Of a stretch of 64,000 nucleotides of DNA, positions 34,265-43,110 are shown piece after piece. Location: NCBI GenBank assembly GCA_964595485.1, contig CAZQQN010000012.1, forward strand, positions 12,032 through 76,031. The letters run 5' to 3'. Positions within the stretch are counted from its first letter, which is position 1, and each line of letters begins with the position of its first letter. The stretch is from CAZQQN01 sp964595485 (GTDB lineage: Bacteria; Bacteroidota; Bacteroidia; CAILMK01; CAYYUA01). The notes under the pieces were generated by a model, which saw only the letters and a program-made list of their open reading frames with translations, did no database searches and was not told the origin of the DNA. The position numbers and the translations under genes are program-made.

Positions 34265-37200
34265 TTAAAATTCTTTTCCTACTAAGTAAGCTAACTCAAT
34301 AACTTTCTGATTATGCTTATTAATCACCTTTAAATAGTCCTCCTTTACATTGATAGCTTGGTTAATATACTGCGCGTATCGAGGATAATTGATAGCTCCT
34401 GCTTTGTATTGGCGAATAGCGTTTTTTAATAATTTGTTGGCCTGCGGTAATCTTTCCTTTTGGTAGTATCCTATCTGGTTATCATACTGCTTAAGTTGTT
34501 GAAATTGTTTCCTCATATCAGCGTGTATGCGATTCTTGTATACGGCTAATTGAGCTTTTTGCCTTTCCATTTCTAACCGAGCCGCTTCGTTGCGGCCTGT
34601 ATAATGCCAAAAGGCAAGCGGAACTCTAATTCCTACCTGATAAGCAAAAAAACCGCTTTGGCCATTGATTTCCTGTTGCCTGTAGGATAGGGTTAAATCC
34701 GGCCACAGGTTAGCTTTTTGTTGCTTATAACGTGCCCTGGCCGATTGGATATTCCCCTTGGTTACCTGGATATCAGGGTTATTTGCTACCGCAAGCGTAT
34801 CTAACCTGAAGCTTAATGCTATGGGTTTAAGGCTTTTATTTACCAGGAAAAGACTGTCATCTGTGTTCAGCGATTGCTGTAATTCCTTGTGATAAACTGA
34901 TAAATTGGACCTTATTGCTTTTAACCGAACCTGAATTTCTTGGTATTGGCTGGTAGAGGCCAACTTCTCTAAATTACTTATTTCACCTGTTTTATACCGC
35001 TTTTTAGCAGCTTGCTCATAGTTGGTAAAAGCAGTATCAAGCGTCTTGTATAAGCTTTCCATAGCATATCCGAACTGAAGCTTATAATAAGCAGCCTTAA
35101 CGTTTTTCTCCAACTGACGGCGTTTTCGGTTTAAGCGCTCTCTGGCTAATTGAATATTTTCCTCCCGTAACTTCTGCTTCTTACTGTAGACCATGGGAAG
35201 GCTAACCGTTTGGTTTATCCCAAAAAGGTTTCTAACACCCTGATCATTGCTCACATTGATCTCCTCGCCACCTGTGAAAATCTTAGTTTTACCAAGATCA
35301 ATAGCCGTTTGTTTGAGAGCTTTTTGTCGTTTCAAGGCGTATGCTCCAGATTTTATAGAGGGATGGTTTTCTACCGCTATATCGATGGCTTTATCAAGGG
35401 TTAATTTGCGGATTTTTTGGTTTGGTTCAGTTTCCTGAGCGTTTAACCAGCCCGGCGTCAATCCAAGGGCACCTAAAAGCAAAATTGTTATTTTAGCCCT
35501 ATTAGAGGAAGCCGAGATTTGCCTTTTTTGCATGCTTCTCTCAACCAGTGAGTATATAACAGGTAGTACCACCATGGTAAGCAAAAAAGCAGTCACTAAG
35601 CCTCCAATGACCACAGTAGCAAGGGGTCGTTGAACCTCTGCTCCTGTGGAAGCAGAAGCGGCCATTGGTAAAAAACCCAGGGCATCTGTCGAAGCCGTTA
35701 GCAATACAGGCCGTAAACGCATATCAGTTCCTTTTAAAACCCTTCGAAAAATATTGGTAGTACCTGAACGCTTTAATTCGTTGAAAAAGCTTATTAAAAC
35801 AATGCCATTCAAAACAGCAATGCCGGATAAGGCTATAAATCCCACTGCTGCCGAAATACTAAAAGGCATACCCCTTATATAAAGGGCGAGCACACCTCCT
35901 ACCCATGCGAGAGGAATCGCTGTAAATACCATCAAGCTTTGCTTGATTGAATTAAAAGTGATAAACAGTAAAACCATAATCAAACCAAGCGCAAGGGGTA
36001 CCACAATTAATAATCGCTTTCGAGCTGCCTGGAGATTTTCAAAATCACCGCCATATTTAATTTTATAGCCAGGAGGCAAATTCAGGTTATGGCTTAATTT
36101 CTCCTGGATAGCACTTACTAATGAGGCGATATCCCGATCTCCCGCATTGACTGAGACAACAATACGTCTTTGGATCTGATCCCTTGATATCTGGGCAGGC
36201 CCTGTCTCATAAGTGACTTCAGCAAATGAGCTCATGGGTACTTGTTCACCATCTCCATTCTCCAGGTATAGGTTACGGATATCTGCTAAATGTTGCCGGT
36301 GTTCTTCTTGTAAACGAACTACCATATCAAAACGTCTCTGTCCTTCATAAACAGTTCCCGTTTTTTTACCAGAGAATGCAGTGCTTAAAGCATCATTTGC
36401 CTGCTCAATATCAATACCATATTCCCCCATTTTTTTCCGGTTATAATTCACAACCATTTGAGGCAGTCCGGTGACTTTTTCAACACTCATGCTTTGGATG
36501 CCATCGACTTCCTGTAGTAGTTTTTGGGCATTATCCCCCTTTTGCTGGAGCTTTTCCAGGTTATCTCCAAAAATTTTGACGGCTATATCCGCTTTTACGC
36601 CAGTTAAAAATTGGCTGACTAACATTTCTATCGGCTGCGAGAAAGAATAGGAAACACCAGGTATTACCTGCATTTCTTTTTTCATGGTTTGAATAAGCTC
36701 ATCCTTGGTTTTAGCCCTTGTCCACTGATCTTCATCATTCAGTGTTACAAACATGTCCGACATTTCGAGGGACATAGGGTCTGCCGGGACTTCTCCTGTG
36801 CCTATCCTCGTTGATACTTCATTGACCTCATCGGGAAATTCTTCCAGTATGATATTTTCTACCTGCGTAACCGTCTTGATAGTCTGATTAAGGGATGTGC
36901 CGGGTTGTAAAATAGGGTGGACAACAATGCTACCCTCATCCAATTGAGGCATGAAAACAGAGCCCATGCGAGAAAAAATAAAACCGGTGCCTAAAAGTAA
37001 GACAATGCCAATACCCAGAACCGCATACCGGAATTTTAGGCCATATTTGAGAATGGGGAAATAAAAAGCTTTTACTCCTCTCATGATTTTATCTGAAACT
37101 TTGCTTTTGTTATTGCTGGATGGCTTTAGAATCAGGGAAGCCATCATTGGAACGTAAGTTAAACAAAGTAGCATTGCTCCGATAAGGGCAAAACCAAAAG

Positions 37201-38650
37201 TCAGGGCCATTGGCTTGAACATTTTACCTTCAACCCCGGTGAGTGTGAGGATAGGGATGAAAACGATCAGGATGATCACCTGCCCAAAGAAGGCAGTGCG
37301 CATCATCCGGCTTGTTGATTCTATAGCCAGGTTATCAATGGAATCCTGTTTTTCTCCCTTGCTCAGATTTAGGAATTTATCCCGCCTAATATACAGCTGG
37401 TAAACCACGAATTCTACAATGATTACGGCACCATCCACAATGATCCCAAAGTCCATGGCACCTAAACTCATAAGGTTCGCATTGATCTGGAATAAATTCA
37501 TTAAAGAAATGGCAAAAAGTAGGGAGAGCGGGATAACAGATGCCACAATCAATCCCGAACGCCAGTTTCCCAATAACAGGATTAGCGCAAAGATTACTAT
37601 GATTCCACCTAACAGAAGGTTTTCGGAAACCGTATTAGTGGTTTCGTTGATTAGTTTACTTCGGTCAATAAAGGGCTTTACCTTGACACCTTCCGGCAAG
37701 GTTTTTTTGATATCCTTCATCCGGTCCTTTACATTTTGTATAACCTGCGATGAATTTTCACCCTTTAGCATCATGGCCTGACCAGCCACTGCCTCTCCTT
37801 TGCCATTATAGGTGAAAGCCCCTAAACGCGTTGCATGGCCAAAACCAACTTTAGCTATGTCTTTGATAAAGACAGGGTAGCCATCGTGCTTTGCGACCCG
37901 TATATTTCGAATATCTTCCAGGTTTTTAGCCAGGCCTTTGCCGCGAATGAAATAAGCTTTGGTATTTTTCTGGATATAACTACCTCCGGCGTTATCATTA
38001 TTCTGGTGGAGGGCTTCATAGACATCAGCTATTGTGATGTCCATACTTTTTAGTTTGTCAGGGTTTACAGCTACTTCATACTGCTTTAAATAACCACCCC
38101 AGCTGTTGATCTCTACAACACCGTCTATTCCAGCCATCTGCCTTTTGATTAGCCAATCCTGAATTGAACGCAATTCTGTTTTGGAATAAGCGGTATCATA
38201 ACCAGGCTTAGTGGTTACAACCCACTGGTAAATTTCGCCTAAACCTGATATGATAGGGCCCATCTTGGGGTTGCCTAAACCTTCCGGAATTTTATCCTTG
38301 GCGGCCTTAATTTTCTCTTTGATCAGCTGCCGTGGCAGGTAAGTGCCCATATCATCCTTGAAGACAACTGTCACTACGGATAACCCGAACTTTGAAACTG
38401 ACCTGATCTTTTTAACCCCGGGCAGGTTAGCCATTTCCTGCTCCACTGGGTAAGTAATGAACTGCTCTACTTCCTGGGTTGCCAGATTAGGAGATACGGT
38501 CATGACACGAACCTGGTTACTTGAAATGTCAGGTATAGAGTTGATAGGAAGACTTCTGAAGGAGTAAACCCCCCAAACTATAAGGGCAATGGTAAAGAGC
38601 CCTACAACAATTTTATTTTTTATAGAGAAAGTTATGATACGCTTTATCAT
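34265..38650 (-). CDS. czcA: CzcA-type heavy-metal RND pump fused to a TolC-like outer-membrane channel
   Basis: 1461 aa. Residues 1-1040 form the RND pump with twelve predicted TM segments; TM4 carries DFGIIVDGAVIIVE, the Asp/Asp/Glu proton relay of the HME1 (CzcA) class that exports Zn2+, Co2+ or Cd2+, rather than the CusA variant. After residue about 1050 a second hydrophobic stretch (ITILLLGALGLTPGWLNAQ) resembles a signal sequence and leads to a TolC/outer-membrane-efflux domain (about 1085-1461). Such fusions are known in Bacteroidota. How the C-terminal part reaches the outer membrane is not clear from the sequence. Metal choice is an inference from TM4. Confidence 0.92.
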   Translation of the reverse strand: MIKRIITFSIKNKIVVGLFTIALIVWGVYSFRSLPINSIPDISSNQVRVMTVSPNLATQEVEQFITYPVEQEMANLPGVKKIRSVSKFGLSVVTVVFKDDMGTYLPRQLIKEKIKAAKDKIPEGLGNPKMGPIISGLGEIYQWVVTTKPGYDTAYSKTELRSIQDWLIKRQMAGIDGVVEINSWGGYLKQYEVAVNPDKLKSMDITIADVYEALHQNNDNAGGSYIQKNTKAYFIRGKGLAKNLEDIRNIRVAKHDGYPVFIKDIAKVGFGHATRLGAFTYNGKGEAVAGQAMMLKGENSSQVIQNVKDRMKDIKKTLPEGVKVKPFIDRSKLINETTNTVSENLLLGGIIVIFALILLLGNWRSGLIVASVIPLSLLFAISLMNLFQINANLMSLGAMDFGIIVDGAVIIVEFVVYQLYIRRDKFLNLSKGEKQDSIDNLAIESTSRMMRTAFFGQVIILIVFIPILTLTGVEGKMFKPMALTFGFALIGAMLLCLTYVPMMASLILKPSSNNKSKVSDKIMRGVKAFYFPILKYGLKFRYAVLGIGIVLLLGTGFIFSRMGSVFMPQLDEGSIVVHPILQPGTSLNQTIKTVTQVENIILEEFPDEVNEVSTRIGTGEVPADPMSLEMSDMFVTLNDEDQWTRAKTKDELIQTMKKEMQVIPGVSYSFSQPIEMLVSQFLTGVKADIAVKIFGDNLEKLQQKGDNAQKLLQEVDGIQSMSVEKVTGLPQMVVNYNRKKMGEYGIDIEQANDALSTAFSGKKTGTVYEGQRRFDMVVRLQEEHRQHLADIRNLYLENGDGEQVPMSSFAEVTYETGPAQISRDQIQRRIVVSVNAGDRDIASLVSAIQEKLSHNLNLPPGYKIKYGGDFENLQAARKRLLIVVPLALGLIMVLLFITFNSIKQSLMVFTAIPLAWVGGVLALYIRGMPFSISAAVGFIALSGIAVLNGIVLISFFNELKRSGTTNIFRRVLKGTDMRLRPVLLTASTDALGFLPMAASASTGAEVQRPLATVVIGGLVTAFLLTMVVLPVIYSLVERSMQKRQISASSNRAKITILLLGALGLTPGWLNAQETEPNQKIRKLTLDKAIDIAVENHPSIKSGAYALKRQKALKQTAIDLGKTKIFTGGEEINVSNDQGVRNLFGINQTVSLPMVYSKKQKLREENIQLARERLNRKRRQLEKNVKAAYYKLQFGYAMESLYKTLDTAFTNYEQAAKKRYKTGEISNLEKLASTSQYQEIQVRLKAIRSNLSVYHKELQQSLNTDDSLFLVNKSLKPIALSFRLDTLAVANNPDIQVTKGNIQSARARYKQQKANLWPDLTLSYRQQEINGQSGFFAYQVGIRVPLAFWHYTGRNEAARLEMERQKAQLAVYKNRIHADMRKQFQQLKQYDNQIGYYQKERLPQANKLLKNAIRQYKAGAINYPRYAQYINQAINVKEDYLKVINKHNQKVIELAYLVGKEF

Positions 38651-38687
38651 AAAGGGATAATAATTTATTAGTTCTTAACTAGTGGCC

Positions 38688-38707
38688 AAGACCGGAAATA
38701 CCGGCTT
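38688..38707. repeat. Imperfect hairpin in front of the CzcA-like pump gene
   Basis: AAGACCGG and CCGGCTT flank AAATA, pairing over about seven positions with one bulged A. It lies 38 bp upstream of the pump start on the minus strand and may form in the leader RNA. Function unknown. Confidence 0.35.
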
Positions 38708-38713
38708 TAAAGG

Positions 38714-38730
38714 ATACAATTTGATTGTAT
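38714..38730. promoter_or_regulatory. Operator-like dyad in front of the metal-efflux pump gene
   Basis: ATACAAT (38714-38720) and ATTGTAT (38724-38730) are exact inverted repeats around TTG. A 7-3-7 dyad 64-80 bp upstream of the pump start is the kind of site bound by a dimeric regulator. No regulator gene is adjacent, so the binding protein cannot be named. Confidence 0.4.
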
Positions 38731-38753
38731 TATTAAGAAATGGCACATCGATT

Positions 38754-38774
38754 AAAAAAGGTTAGTCAACCTTT
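38754..38774 (-). terminator. Possible weak terminator or attenuator after the Cys/His-rich gene
   Basis: On the minus strand AAAGGTT and AACCTTT pair (7 bp, loop GACT; plus-strand 38757-38774), followed by TTTAAT. It is 20 bp beyond the stop of the 38794-39135 gene and before the pump gene, so it could limit read-through. The stem is short. Confidence 0.45.
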
Positions 38775-38793
38775 GTCTTTCATCGAAGAGAGA

Positions 38794-39135
38794 TTAAGCC
38801 TGTTTTGGAGGTTGCCATAGGCCATCGTTTGCATTCTTGGATGCGGCCTCTTGAAAAAGGTAAGTCAATACGGATATGTAAGGAATTATACGCTTTTGGG
38901 GATAATATTCCATATACATGTTGAAAACTTTACATAAATGACAGCAATGATCGCTGCAGAGGGATTGCCCATTTTTTTCCTTATTGTCTCCGTCTAAACT
39001 ATGATGAAAAGTGTGGAGGCTAACTTCTGATGAAGGATCCTGCGATAAATTATCTGCCGGACATGCAAATATGGATTGGGGAGAAAGGATACCCAAAACC
39101 GCCATTAAAAGGATAATTTTGATAAGAATTTGCAT
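38794..39135 (-). CDS. Small exported Cys/His-rich protein beside metal efflux genes
   Basis: 113 aa with a signal peptide (about 1-24, cleavage near SIFA/C). The middle holds HTFHH and a dense CSDHCCHLC motif (about residues 60-68), suitable for thiol or metal binding. Small exported Cys-containing proteins of this kind (I recall DUF6660-like) sit next to CzcA/CusA operons in Bacteroidota. A role as a periplasmic metal-binding accessory is inferred from the motif and position. It is the first gene of the minus-strand efflux locus. Confidence 0.6.
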   Translation of the reverse strand: MQILIKIILLMAVLGILSPQSIFACPADNLSQDPSSEVSLHTFHHSLDGDNKEKNGQSLCSDHCCHLCKVFNMYMEYYPQKRIIPYISVLTYLFQEAASKNANDGLWQPPKQA

Positions 39136-39290
39136 ACCCGGTTTTAACGCTTATTTACAACCTTCTAAAAACAAATATCCTTCAAAAGGTTTCATTGTTT
39201 GAAGGGTCGTTAAAATTTAGAATGGTTTTAAATATTGCCTTGTGCAATCATCAAAAGCACGCTTAATTTGAGGAATTGAAGGTCTCAATG

Positions 39291-39764
39291 TTATTCATTT
39301 TCAAAACCCTTTTTAATTGCCGCTGCAGCAGCTTGGTCTGCCGGAAAAGTCAGATGGGAGCTGCTTAGGTCTTTTATAGCTACCCACTCATGTGAAATGG
39401 CATTTGTCTCATCCAGGCTCTCTATGTTTTTGGTGCCTAATGCCATTTCATTTAAATCTTTACTATTGATAATATTTACCCAATAGTGTAACACAATTAC
39501 CTGCTCCTCCTGCCTGAAATAATTTCTTACGAAAAAATCCGGTGTGAAAAATAAGTGACCCGGATGGATAGCAAGGCCTATTTCTTCCTGGAATTCTCTT
39601 ATGAGACAGTTTTGAGGAGTTTCGCCTAATTTTAACCCTCCGCCGGGAAACTTAGAAAAGGCATAATTCCTTAAATATTCATGAGAAAGTAGGATATGAT
39701 CATTATTTACTAAAAGGCCATACACTCTTATATTCAATTTTTCAATGGGGGGATACCCTGACAT
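39291..39764 (-). CDS. NUDIX hydrolase
   Basis: 157 aa from the ATG at 39764 (MSGYPPIEKLN). A longer frame to 39866 exists, but its first bases overlap the promoter of the divergent gene, so the shorter start is preferred. The Nudix box is visible as GGGLKLGETPQNCLIREFQEEIG (about residues 47-69), with the REFQEEIG core that binds Mg2+. The substrate is probably a nucleoside diphosphate linked to another group, but cannot be specified. Monocistronic by appearance. Confidence 0.88.
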   Translation of the reverse strand: MSGYPPIEKLNIRVYGLLVNNDHILLSHEYLRNYAFSKFPGGGLKLGETPQNCLIREFQEEIGLAIHPGHLFFTPDFFVRNYFRQEEQVIVLHYWVNIINSKDLNEMALGTKNIESLDETNAISHEWVAIKDLSSSHLTFPADQAAAAAIKKGFENE

Positions 39765-39823
39765 TGGTTGCTTTTCAAATTGCTTTAAAACAAATTTAAG
39801 AAGGTTGGAGCATTTGCACTTGG

Positions 39824-39852
39824 TTTGATAAATCGGAATATTTGTATTTTTG
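39824..39852 (+). promoter_or_regulatory. Bacteroidota-type promoter for the gene at 39882
   Basis: TTTG (39824-39827), 17 bp, then TATTTTTG (39845-39852). Both boxes match the phylum consensus, with slightly short spacing. Transcription would start near 39859, about 23 nt before the ATG. Confidence 0.5.
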
Positions 39853-39881
39853 TTAGCAAATGACACTAAGCTTATGTGGCT

Positions 39882-40337
39882 ATGAACGATTTGGAGCGCA
39901 TCATTGAGGTAGGAGATAATTTTGGTAAAACCTGTCCAAACCGAGACCAGGTGCTGGAAAAGGTATATGATTTTGCCAGGGCATTAGCGGAAAGGAATCC
40001 CAAGGAAGCTGAAACCCTGGTTATTACAACATCTATGGATAAATTCAGATGGGAGCTGGATCAATTGCTAAGGCCTTATTGGCGTGAAATGGCTGATGAA
40101 GAGCCTGATTTTACAAGAGATCTGTCATTGGATATTTCAGATCCTCATTTTGTTAAAGAAAAAGACTCTAAACCTGAGTTCAGCAATAATGATTTTAATT
40201 TATCAGAAAATGAGTCTCTTTCTATGCGTGTAGCGATCAATGGAGAAGTCGTTCCTGTTTATTTGAATTTTTCAATACAAAAATATGACGAGGTTTACTT
40301 TTTAAAGCTGGAATCTCCATTTAAAAAATTTTGGTAA
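39882..40337 (+). CDS. Uncharacterised protein
   Basis: 151 aa from the ATG at 39882; a GTG two codons earlier is possible. Not recognised with confidence. The first 70 residues look all-helical (NDLERIIEVGDNFGKTCPNRDQVLEKVYDFARALAERNPKEAET), with a faint resemblance to DUF5713-like proteins. The second half is acidic and beta-like. No signal peptide or membrane segment. A promoter upstream and an 81-bp gap before rsfS suggest an independent gene. Confidence 0.7.
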   Translation: MNDLERIIEVGDNFGKTCPNRDQVLEKVYDFARALAERNPKEAETLVITTSMDKFRWELDQLLRPYWREMADEEPDFTRDLSLDISDPHFVKEKDSKPEFSNNDFNLSENESLSMRVAINGEVVPVYLNFSIQKYDEVYFLKLESPFKKFW

Positions 40338-40418
40338 ATGATAAAAGACAGTTTGACATGAACCTCATGGTTTCAATGCTGTTACCTTTAATAAATATTA
40401 AAAAAAACTGGTATGTGA

Positions 40419-40802
40419 ATGAAAAAGGAATTAGAAACTTTGGATGAAAAAGCTTCGCTTATTTACTTGATTATTAAAGCGTTGCAGGAAAAACATGCCA
40501 AATCCATTGTTTCATTAGACGTTTCCCACCTTGACAATGCGCCTACTGAATCCTTTATAATTTGCCACGGAGGTTCCGATAGGCAGGTTGAAACGCTGGC
40601 CCAGGAAGTTGAGAAAAAAGTGAACACTTCTAAGGAGGAAAAGCCTTATCACAGGGAAGGTTACGATAATAAGGAATGGATTTTGCTTGACTACGTGGAT
40701 GTGGGTGTGCACATATTTCAAGAAGAAAAAAGAACATTCTATGCCCTCGAAGAGTTATGGGGCGATGCTAAAATAGAACATTTCGATAGTGAAGATGAAT
40801 AA
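40419..40802 (+). CDS. rsfS: Ribosomal silencing factor RsfS
   Basis: 127 aa protein that binds L14 on the large subunit and blocks subunit joining when nutrients are low. Characteristic segments are IIKALQEKHAKSIVSLDVS near the front, SFIICHGGSDRQVETLAQEVEKKV and EWILLDYVDVGVHIFQEEKRTFYALEELWGDA. Length is standard. ATG at 40419; the frame ends just before ftsH begins (40834), and the two genes are probably co-transcribed. Confidence 0.96.
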   Translation: MKKELETLDEKASLIYLIIKALQEKHAKSIVSLDVSHLDNAPTESFIICHGGSDRQVETLAQEVEKKVNTSKEEKPYHREGYDNKEWILLDYVDVGVHIFQEEKRTFYALEELWGDAKIEHFDSEDE

Positions 40803-40833
40803 TTATATTTTGAAACCCTGGAGGTTATTTAAC

Positions 40834-43074
40834 ATGAATCAGAACAATCAGAACCCTGAAAACCAAGATAATCAGGACGATAATCAGGATAAGAATAATA
40901 AACCCAAGTTTAGTTTTTACTGGATTTACCTGGTAATTGCTTTGGTATTTATTGTAATTGCTTTTTTCCCCAGAGACTTTGCCCAAGACACGCAGTGGAA
41001 TGAGGTAGAAAAGATGATCAAAAAAGACCAGGTTGAGTCTTTTGAGGTTGTAAATAAGAAATTCGCCAATGTCTATCTGAAAGAAGAGGCGCTTGACGAT
41101 GATATGCATAAAGGGCTTAAAGATGATCTTTTCTTTAACCCCAAAGAAGGACCTCATTACAAGCTCAATATTGGGAGTGCTCAGTCTTTTGAGTCAAAAG
41201 TCAATGATGCAAAACAAAAATATCTTAGCGAGAATCAGGCATTACCCATTAACTATAAAACTCGGGAATATTGGGGACGTCAATTATTAGGCTGGTTAAT
41301 CCCAATTGGTTTAATTGTTCTACTTTGGTTTTTCATGATAAGGAGAATGAGTGGCGGTGGCGCTGGTAGCCAAATATTTAATATTGGTAAGAATAAAGCC
41401 ACATTACTTGACAAAAACACCTCCGTTGATGTCACTTTTGATGACGTAGCCGGGCTTCAGGAAGCTAAAGTAGAAGTAATGGAAGTTGTAGACTTCCTGA
41501 AGCACCCTAAGAAATATACCGACCTGGGTGGTAAGATTCCTAAAGGTGTTTTATTGGTTGGTCCGCCTGGTACTGGTAAAACATTGCTCGCTAAAGCCGT
41601 AGCAGGTGAAGCAAATGTTCCCTTCTTTTCGATATCAGGTTCCGATTTTGTAGAAATGTTTGTTGGTGTAGGGGCTTCTCGGGTTCGCGACCTTTTTAAG
41701 CAAGCTAAAGAAAAAGCACCCTGTATAGTTTTTATTGATGAAATTGACGCCATAGGCAGGCAACGCGGTAAAAATATGATGGGGGGTGGCAATGATGAGC
41801 GTGAAAACACCCTCAATCAACTTTTAAGTGAAATGGACGGCTTTAGCACTAACAATGGTGTTATCTTAATGGCTGCTACCAACAGACCTGATGTTTTAGA
41901 TCCTGCATTACTCAGACCGGGTCGTTTTGATAGACAAATTTCAATTGATAAACCGGATATTGTAGGCAGGGAAGAAATATTCAACGTTCACCTTAAAAAC
42001 CTGAAAATATCCGAAAACGATGTGGATGCTAAAAAATTAGCCCACCAGACACCGGGTTTTGCAGGCGCTGAAATAGCCAATATCTGTAATGAGGCGGCCT
42101 TGAATGCGGCCAGGAAAAACAAAGAAGATGTGGATATGGAAGATTTTCAGGATGCCATTGATCGGGTTATCGGTGGCCTGGAAAAGAAAAATAAATTAAT
42201 CTCACCTGAAGAAAAGGAAATAGTGGCTCATCACGAAGCTGGTCATGCAGTGGTTGGCTGGTTTTTAAAATATGCCTCTCCTCTACTAAAGGTTTCCATT
42301 GTGCCAAGAGGCACGGCGGCTTTGGGGTATGCCCAGTATCTACCGAAAGAACAATACTTATATACCAAAGAGCAATTACTGGATACCGTTTGTATGGCTT
42401 TAGGCGGTCGGGTAGCTGAAGACCTTATATTTGGCCGCATTTCCACAGGTGCCCAGAATGATCTTGAGCGGATTACTAAGATTGCTTATGACATGGTGAC
42501 ACTCTATGGAATGAACGAAAGATTAGGGAATCTCTCCTACGTTGACCACCAAGGTGAGTACAGCTTCAAGAAACCATATTCTGACGTAACTGCTGAGCTA
42601 ATAGACGAGGAAGTTAGGAAATTCATTGACCAAGCTTATTCGCGAACAAAAGAATTGCTAAATGAAAAGTTGGAGGGACTTAAAAAAGTCGCCAATGCTT
42701 TATTAGAGAATGAGATCATTTACAAGGCGGATTTAGAAGAAATGTTAGGACCCAGGCCTTTCGAGGAAAAGCAGGTATATGATGAGTATGTGGAAAAGAA
42801 TGAGCAGCTGCAACAACAAATCGAAGAGCAAAAAGAACGAATCCAGCGGACAAAAGCTGAAGAACAGGCTGCAGAAAATGGAGACGACTCTTCTAAGAAA
42901 CGAAAGGATAACGCTGCATCAAAACCTTCTCAGTCTGAAAATGGGAAACCCAAGCAGACAATATCAGAAAATGGCAAGGGTGATCACTCTGAAACAAAAG
43001 ATGATAGCGAGGATCAAGAGCAAGCTGCCTCTGATGAAAAAAAAGACAATGATGAAGGTGAAAAGCCAACCTAA
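40834..43074 (+). CDS. ftsH: ATP-dependent zinc metalloprotease FtsH
   Basis: 746 aa from the ATG at 40834, which has a GGAGG-type sequence (about 40820) upstream, rare in this window; the frame also reaches 40789. Inner-membrane AAA+ protease degrading misfolded membrane and some soluble proteins. Two TM segments (about 30-50 and 155-175), Walker A GPPGTGKT, Walker B IVFIDEID, the second-region arginines, and the zinc motif HEAGH (about residue 467) are all present. The last 100 residues are a Glu/Lys/Gln-rich low-complexity tail (KPSQSENGKPKQ...). It follows rsfS. Confidence 0.97.
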   Translation: MNQNNQNPENQDNQDDNQDKNNKPKFSFYWIYLVIALVFIVIAFFPRDFAQDTQWNEVEKMIKKDQVESFEVVNKKFANVYLKEEALDDDMHKGLKDDLFFNPKEGPHYKLNIGSAQSFESKVNDAKQKYLSENQALPINYKTREYWGRQLLGWLIPIGLIVLLWFFMIRRMSGGGAGSQIFNIGKNKATLLDKNTSVDVTFDDVAGLQEAKVEVMEVVDFLKHPKKYTDLGGKIPKGVLLVGPPGTGKTLLAKAVAGEANVPFFSISGSDFVEMFVGVGASRVRDLFKQAKEKAPCIVFIDEIDAIGRQRGKNMMGGGNDERENTLNQLLSEMDGFSTNNGVILMAATNRPDVLDPALLRPGRFDRQISIDKPDIVGREEIFNVHLKNLKISENDVDAKKLAHQTPGFAGAEIANICNEAALNAARKNKEDVDMEDFQDAIDRVIGGLEKKNKLISPEEKEIVAHHEAGHAVVGWFLKYASPLLKVSIVPRGTAALGYAQYLPKEQYLYTKEQLLDTVCMALGGRVAEDLIFGRISTGAQNDLERITKIAYDMVTLYGMNERLGNLSYVDHQGEYSFKKPYSDVTAELIDEEVRKFIDQAYSRTKELLNEKLEGLKKVANALLENEIIYKADLEEMLGPRPFEEKQVYDEYVEKNEQLQQQIEEQKERIQRTKAEEQAAENGDDSSKKRKDNAASKPSQSENGKPKQTISENGKGDHSETKDDSEDQEQAASDEKKDNDEGEKPT

Positions 43075-43110
43075 GGTGTAAGCTAAATAATTCTCATTTA
43101 GGTCACTTTT

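Noticed and set aside
34265..38650. Copper/silver (CusA) specificity
   Set aside because: TM4 has the DFG..DGA..E relay of CzcA-type divalent cation pumps, not the CusA form.
39765..39866. N-terminal extension of the NUDIX protein
   Set aside because: The extra 34 residues have no Nudix homology and their coding DNA would overlap a good promoter of the divergent gene.
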